Source: Neodiprion pinetum
Lineage: Eukaryota; Arthropoda; Insecta; Hymenoptera; Diprionidae
Reading direction: 5' to 3'
Length of the DNA: 64,000 nucleotides
NCBI RefSeq assembly: GCF_021155775.2
Contig: NC_060235.2
Coordinates: 27,134,607 to 27,198,606 of the forward strand
Of the stretch, positions 62,449-64,000 are shown in pieces. Under the pieces are notes generated by a model, which worked only from the letters and a program-made list of their open reading frames with translations, made no database searches and was not told where the DNA came from. Made by a program: the position numbers and the translations under genes. Numbering within the stretch: position 1 is the first letter of the stretch; each line of letters starts with the position of its first letter.

Positions 62449-63646
62449 TTACAATTTGCGTAGATCGAGGACGAAAACACTTCCATCGGAGGCAGAGGCC
62501 CCAACTTTGTCTCCACGACTGTTCCAACATACTTCAAAGATTCCACCGGTGCCTTTGTAACTATGTACCAGCTGCCCACTCTAAATGATTGAAATCCAGA
62601 TTAATTCGTCATAAACAAGTTGAACATTTCACGAAAGATGCATTTTTTAGTAATAACAAAATTTCGCATTTTATGACAAATTATTCTTCATATAAATCTA
62701 TGATCAATGGATTGAAATTCGATATCAGAAGTGTATATACGAGAAGGCGACTATAAAATTTTGGGAGTTTATATCTCAACAACCAGGTATTCAAATGGTG
62801 TGTGAACTTGTTGCCAAGCGCACCACTCAATGGCGCAGAGAACAGTTTAGCAGCAACATTTTCTAAGGTAGCTGGTTGTTTTGGCTCGTTTGGTTGATTC
62901 TATATACCATAATTAGATAAACTAATTTCAATTAGATAAAAACTTAGTTGTTGCAAATTTGCAAAATTCGAGTGTATTGGTTTTTTCATCCATTCCTTCT
63001 TATTTCATCGTCTCAATAAACATCATTGATTCCGCTTTCATGAACATGAAAAACAGTAGTTCTGGTCTTTCGTCATGTCGTTCACAATCACAGGCGTGTA
63101 ATGTATATGCTACCTTAAACTGAGGTAGCTGATGACAAATGAGAATTTACTGAATTTCGATATTTGCGTATCAACAATACAAAGTACATGCTGTTCTTGA
63201 GCAAATGCAGTTAAGGCTGAACAATAAAAACACAGTTATAGAATGATATTTGTGATAACATTGTAATAAAAACTAACCTGAGTAGACCAAATGTGGACGC
63301 ACTTATCGAAGCTACCACTGGCAAGGAATTTACCATCCGGACTGAAGGCTACACTGTAGACAGGCTCTGTATGTTTTGTGAGCGTGTGTATACAGGCACC
63401 CCTTTCAACATCCCACAATCTCACAGTAGAATCAAATGATGCACTGGCCAGGATTAAATTCATACTTGGATTGTGCGTTCCTGGGCCCGTAGGTGACCAT
63501 TTGATAGTATAAATCTCTTTACTGTGAGCTTGTAAGTCGTGTACGCAGGTGTCTTGTTTCATTGACCAAATCTTCAAAGTCATATCATCTGAACAACTAG
63601 CAAGCAAATTTCCTTGGGGATCCCACTTGATCGCATTTACCTCATT
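62449..63646 (-). CDS. ebi: TBL1/ebi WD40 co-repressor subunit (3' exons only)
   Basis: F-box-like/WD40 protein of the SMRT/N-CoR-HDAC3 co-repressor complex (TBL1X/TBL1XR1 in vertebrates), nuclear. Two exons are visible: 63,646-63,278 and the terminal exon 62,580-62,449, both in phase 0, encoding the last 166 residues. They cover several WD40 blades: NEVNAIKWDPQGNLLASCSD, TLKIWSMKQDTCVHDLQAHS, LASASFDSTVRLWDVERGAC, YSVAFSPDGKFLASGSFDKC, and the end GASASDGSVFVLDLRKL. Near-identity to the recalled TBL1 sequence makes the call firm. Upstream exons lie beyond the window edge, and none was found in 63,650-64,000. The adjoining intron (62,581-63,277) holds no further exon. Confidence 0.95.
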
Positions 63647-64000
63647 CTGTGTATGTAACGAAGCAATGTAATAAGAATAATTTTAAGCTTATTAATATTT
63701 ATTCAATTACAAGAGATCAATGTTAACATGCGTGTTATAATCACATAAGGAGCAAACAATTTTAAGAAAGAATAATGAAGGTCAGTGCAAAAATTCAGTA
63801 TTTTTGAACAGATTTCTGACGTCTTGTGAATTATGAATAAAAGATTAACAAAAATTGCGGTGAACATTGAACTGAAATTGCTTCTGGCTGCACCATTAAA
63901 TAATATACACTAAATTTTATATCTTTATTTGTGTATCTAATGCTTACAAACCAACTGTGGATACTTTAATTATTACTGGAAATCACATTTAGATCCGACG
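63647..64000 (-). other. Intron of ebi running off the window edge
   Basis: AT-rich sequence upstream (on the minus strand) of the acceptor at 63,647. No coding exon was recognised before the window ends. Confidence 0.6.

Overview
The window is insect nuclear DNA. It is AT-rich with CpG-containing patches, has spliced genes with canonical GT-AG introns, and carries single-copy animal genes. The lack of CpG depletion would suit a hymenopteran, but the order cannot be fixed from the sequence alone. Seven protein-coding genes are supported. Most were assembled exon by exon from conserved residues, splice sites and matching intron phases.

Layout. Positions 1-9,480 hold no gene I can recognise. 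An LHFPL2-like tetraspan gene (+) runs from 10,325 to 12,546. From 13,175 to 21,815 lies a repeat complex. It is a giant imperfect palindrome (about 13,443-21,353) set in diverged 335-bp satellite monomers. Its arms carry 115-bp tandem arrays (about 20 copies on the left, about 6 on the right), a roughly 300-bp repeat unit bordered by splice-like sequences, an unpaired right-arm segment with a reverse-transcriptase-like motif, and a centre made of polypurine followed by polypyrimidine. This is the most unusual object in the window. Positions 21,816-27,940 are AT-rich and without a recognised gene, apart from one TATA/initiator-like promoter near 22.9 kb.

From 27,941 to 37,710 (-) there is a DLGAP/SAPAP (GKAP-domain) gene modelled with nine coding exons, with a possible non-coding first exon near 44.3 kb. 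An intronless OGFOD1-type prolyl hydroxylase gene (+, 45,970-47,892) follows. Next is an unrecognised five-exon Ser-rich gene (-, 49,860-51,812), then a 344-bp terminal-inverted-repeat element (52,757-53,100).

The last 11 kb is dense with housekeeping genes: RFC3 (+), SDHC (-), GPATCH4 (+) and the 3' part of ebi/TBL1 (-). RFC3 and SDHC converge, SDHC and GPATCH4 are head to head across about 650 bp, and GPATCH4 and ebi converge.

Functionally the genes are unrelated: DNA replication clamp loading, respiratory complex II, translation-linked hydroxylation, a nucleolar G-patch protein, a co-repressor subunit and a synaptic-type scaffold. Their adjacency looks like ordinary gene packing and not a pathway cluster. 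Similarity statements rest on recalled family motifs, and no database search was run.
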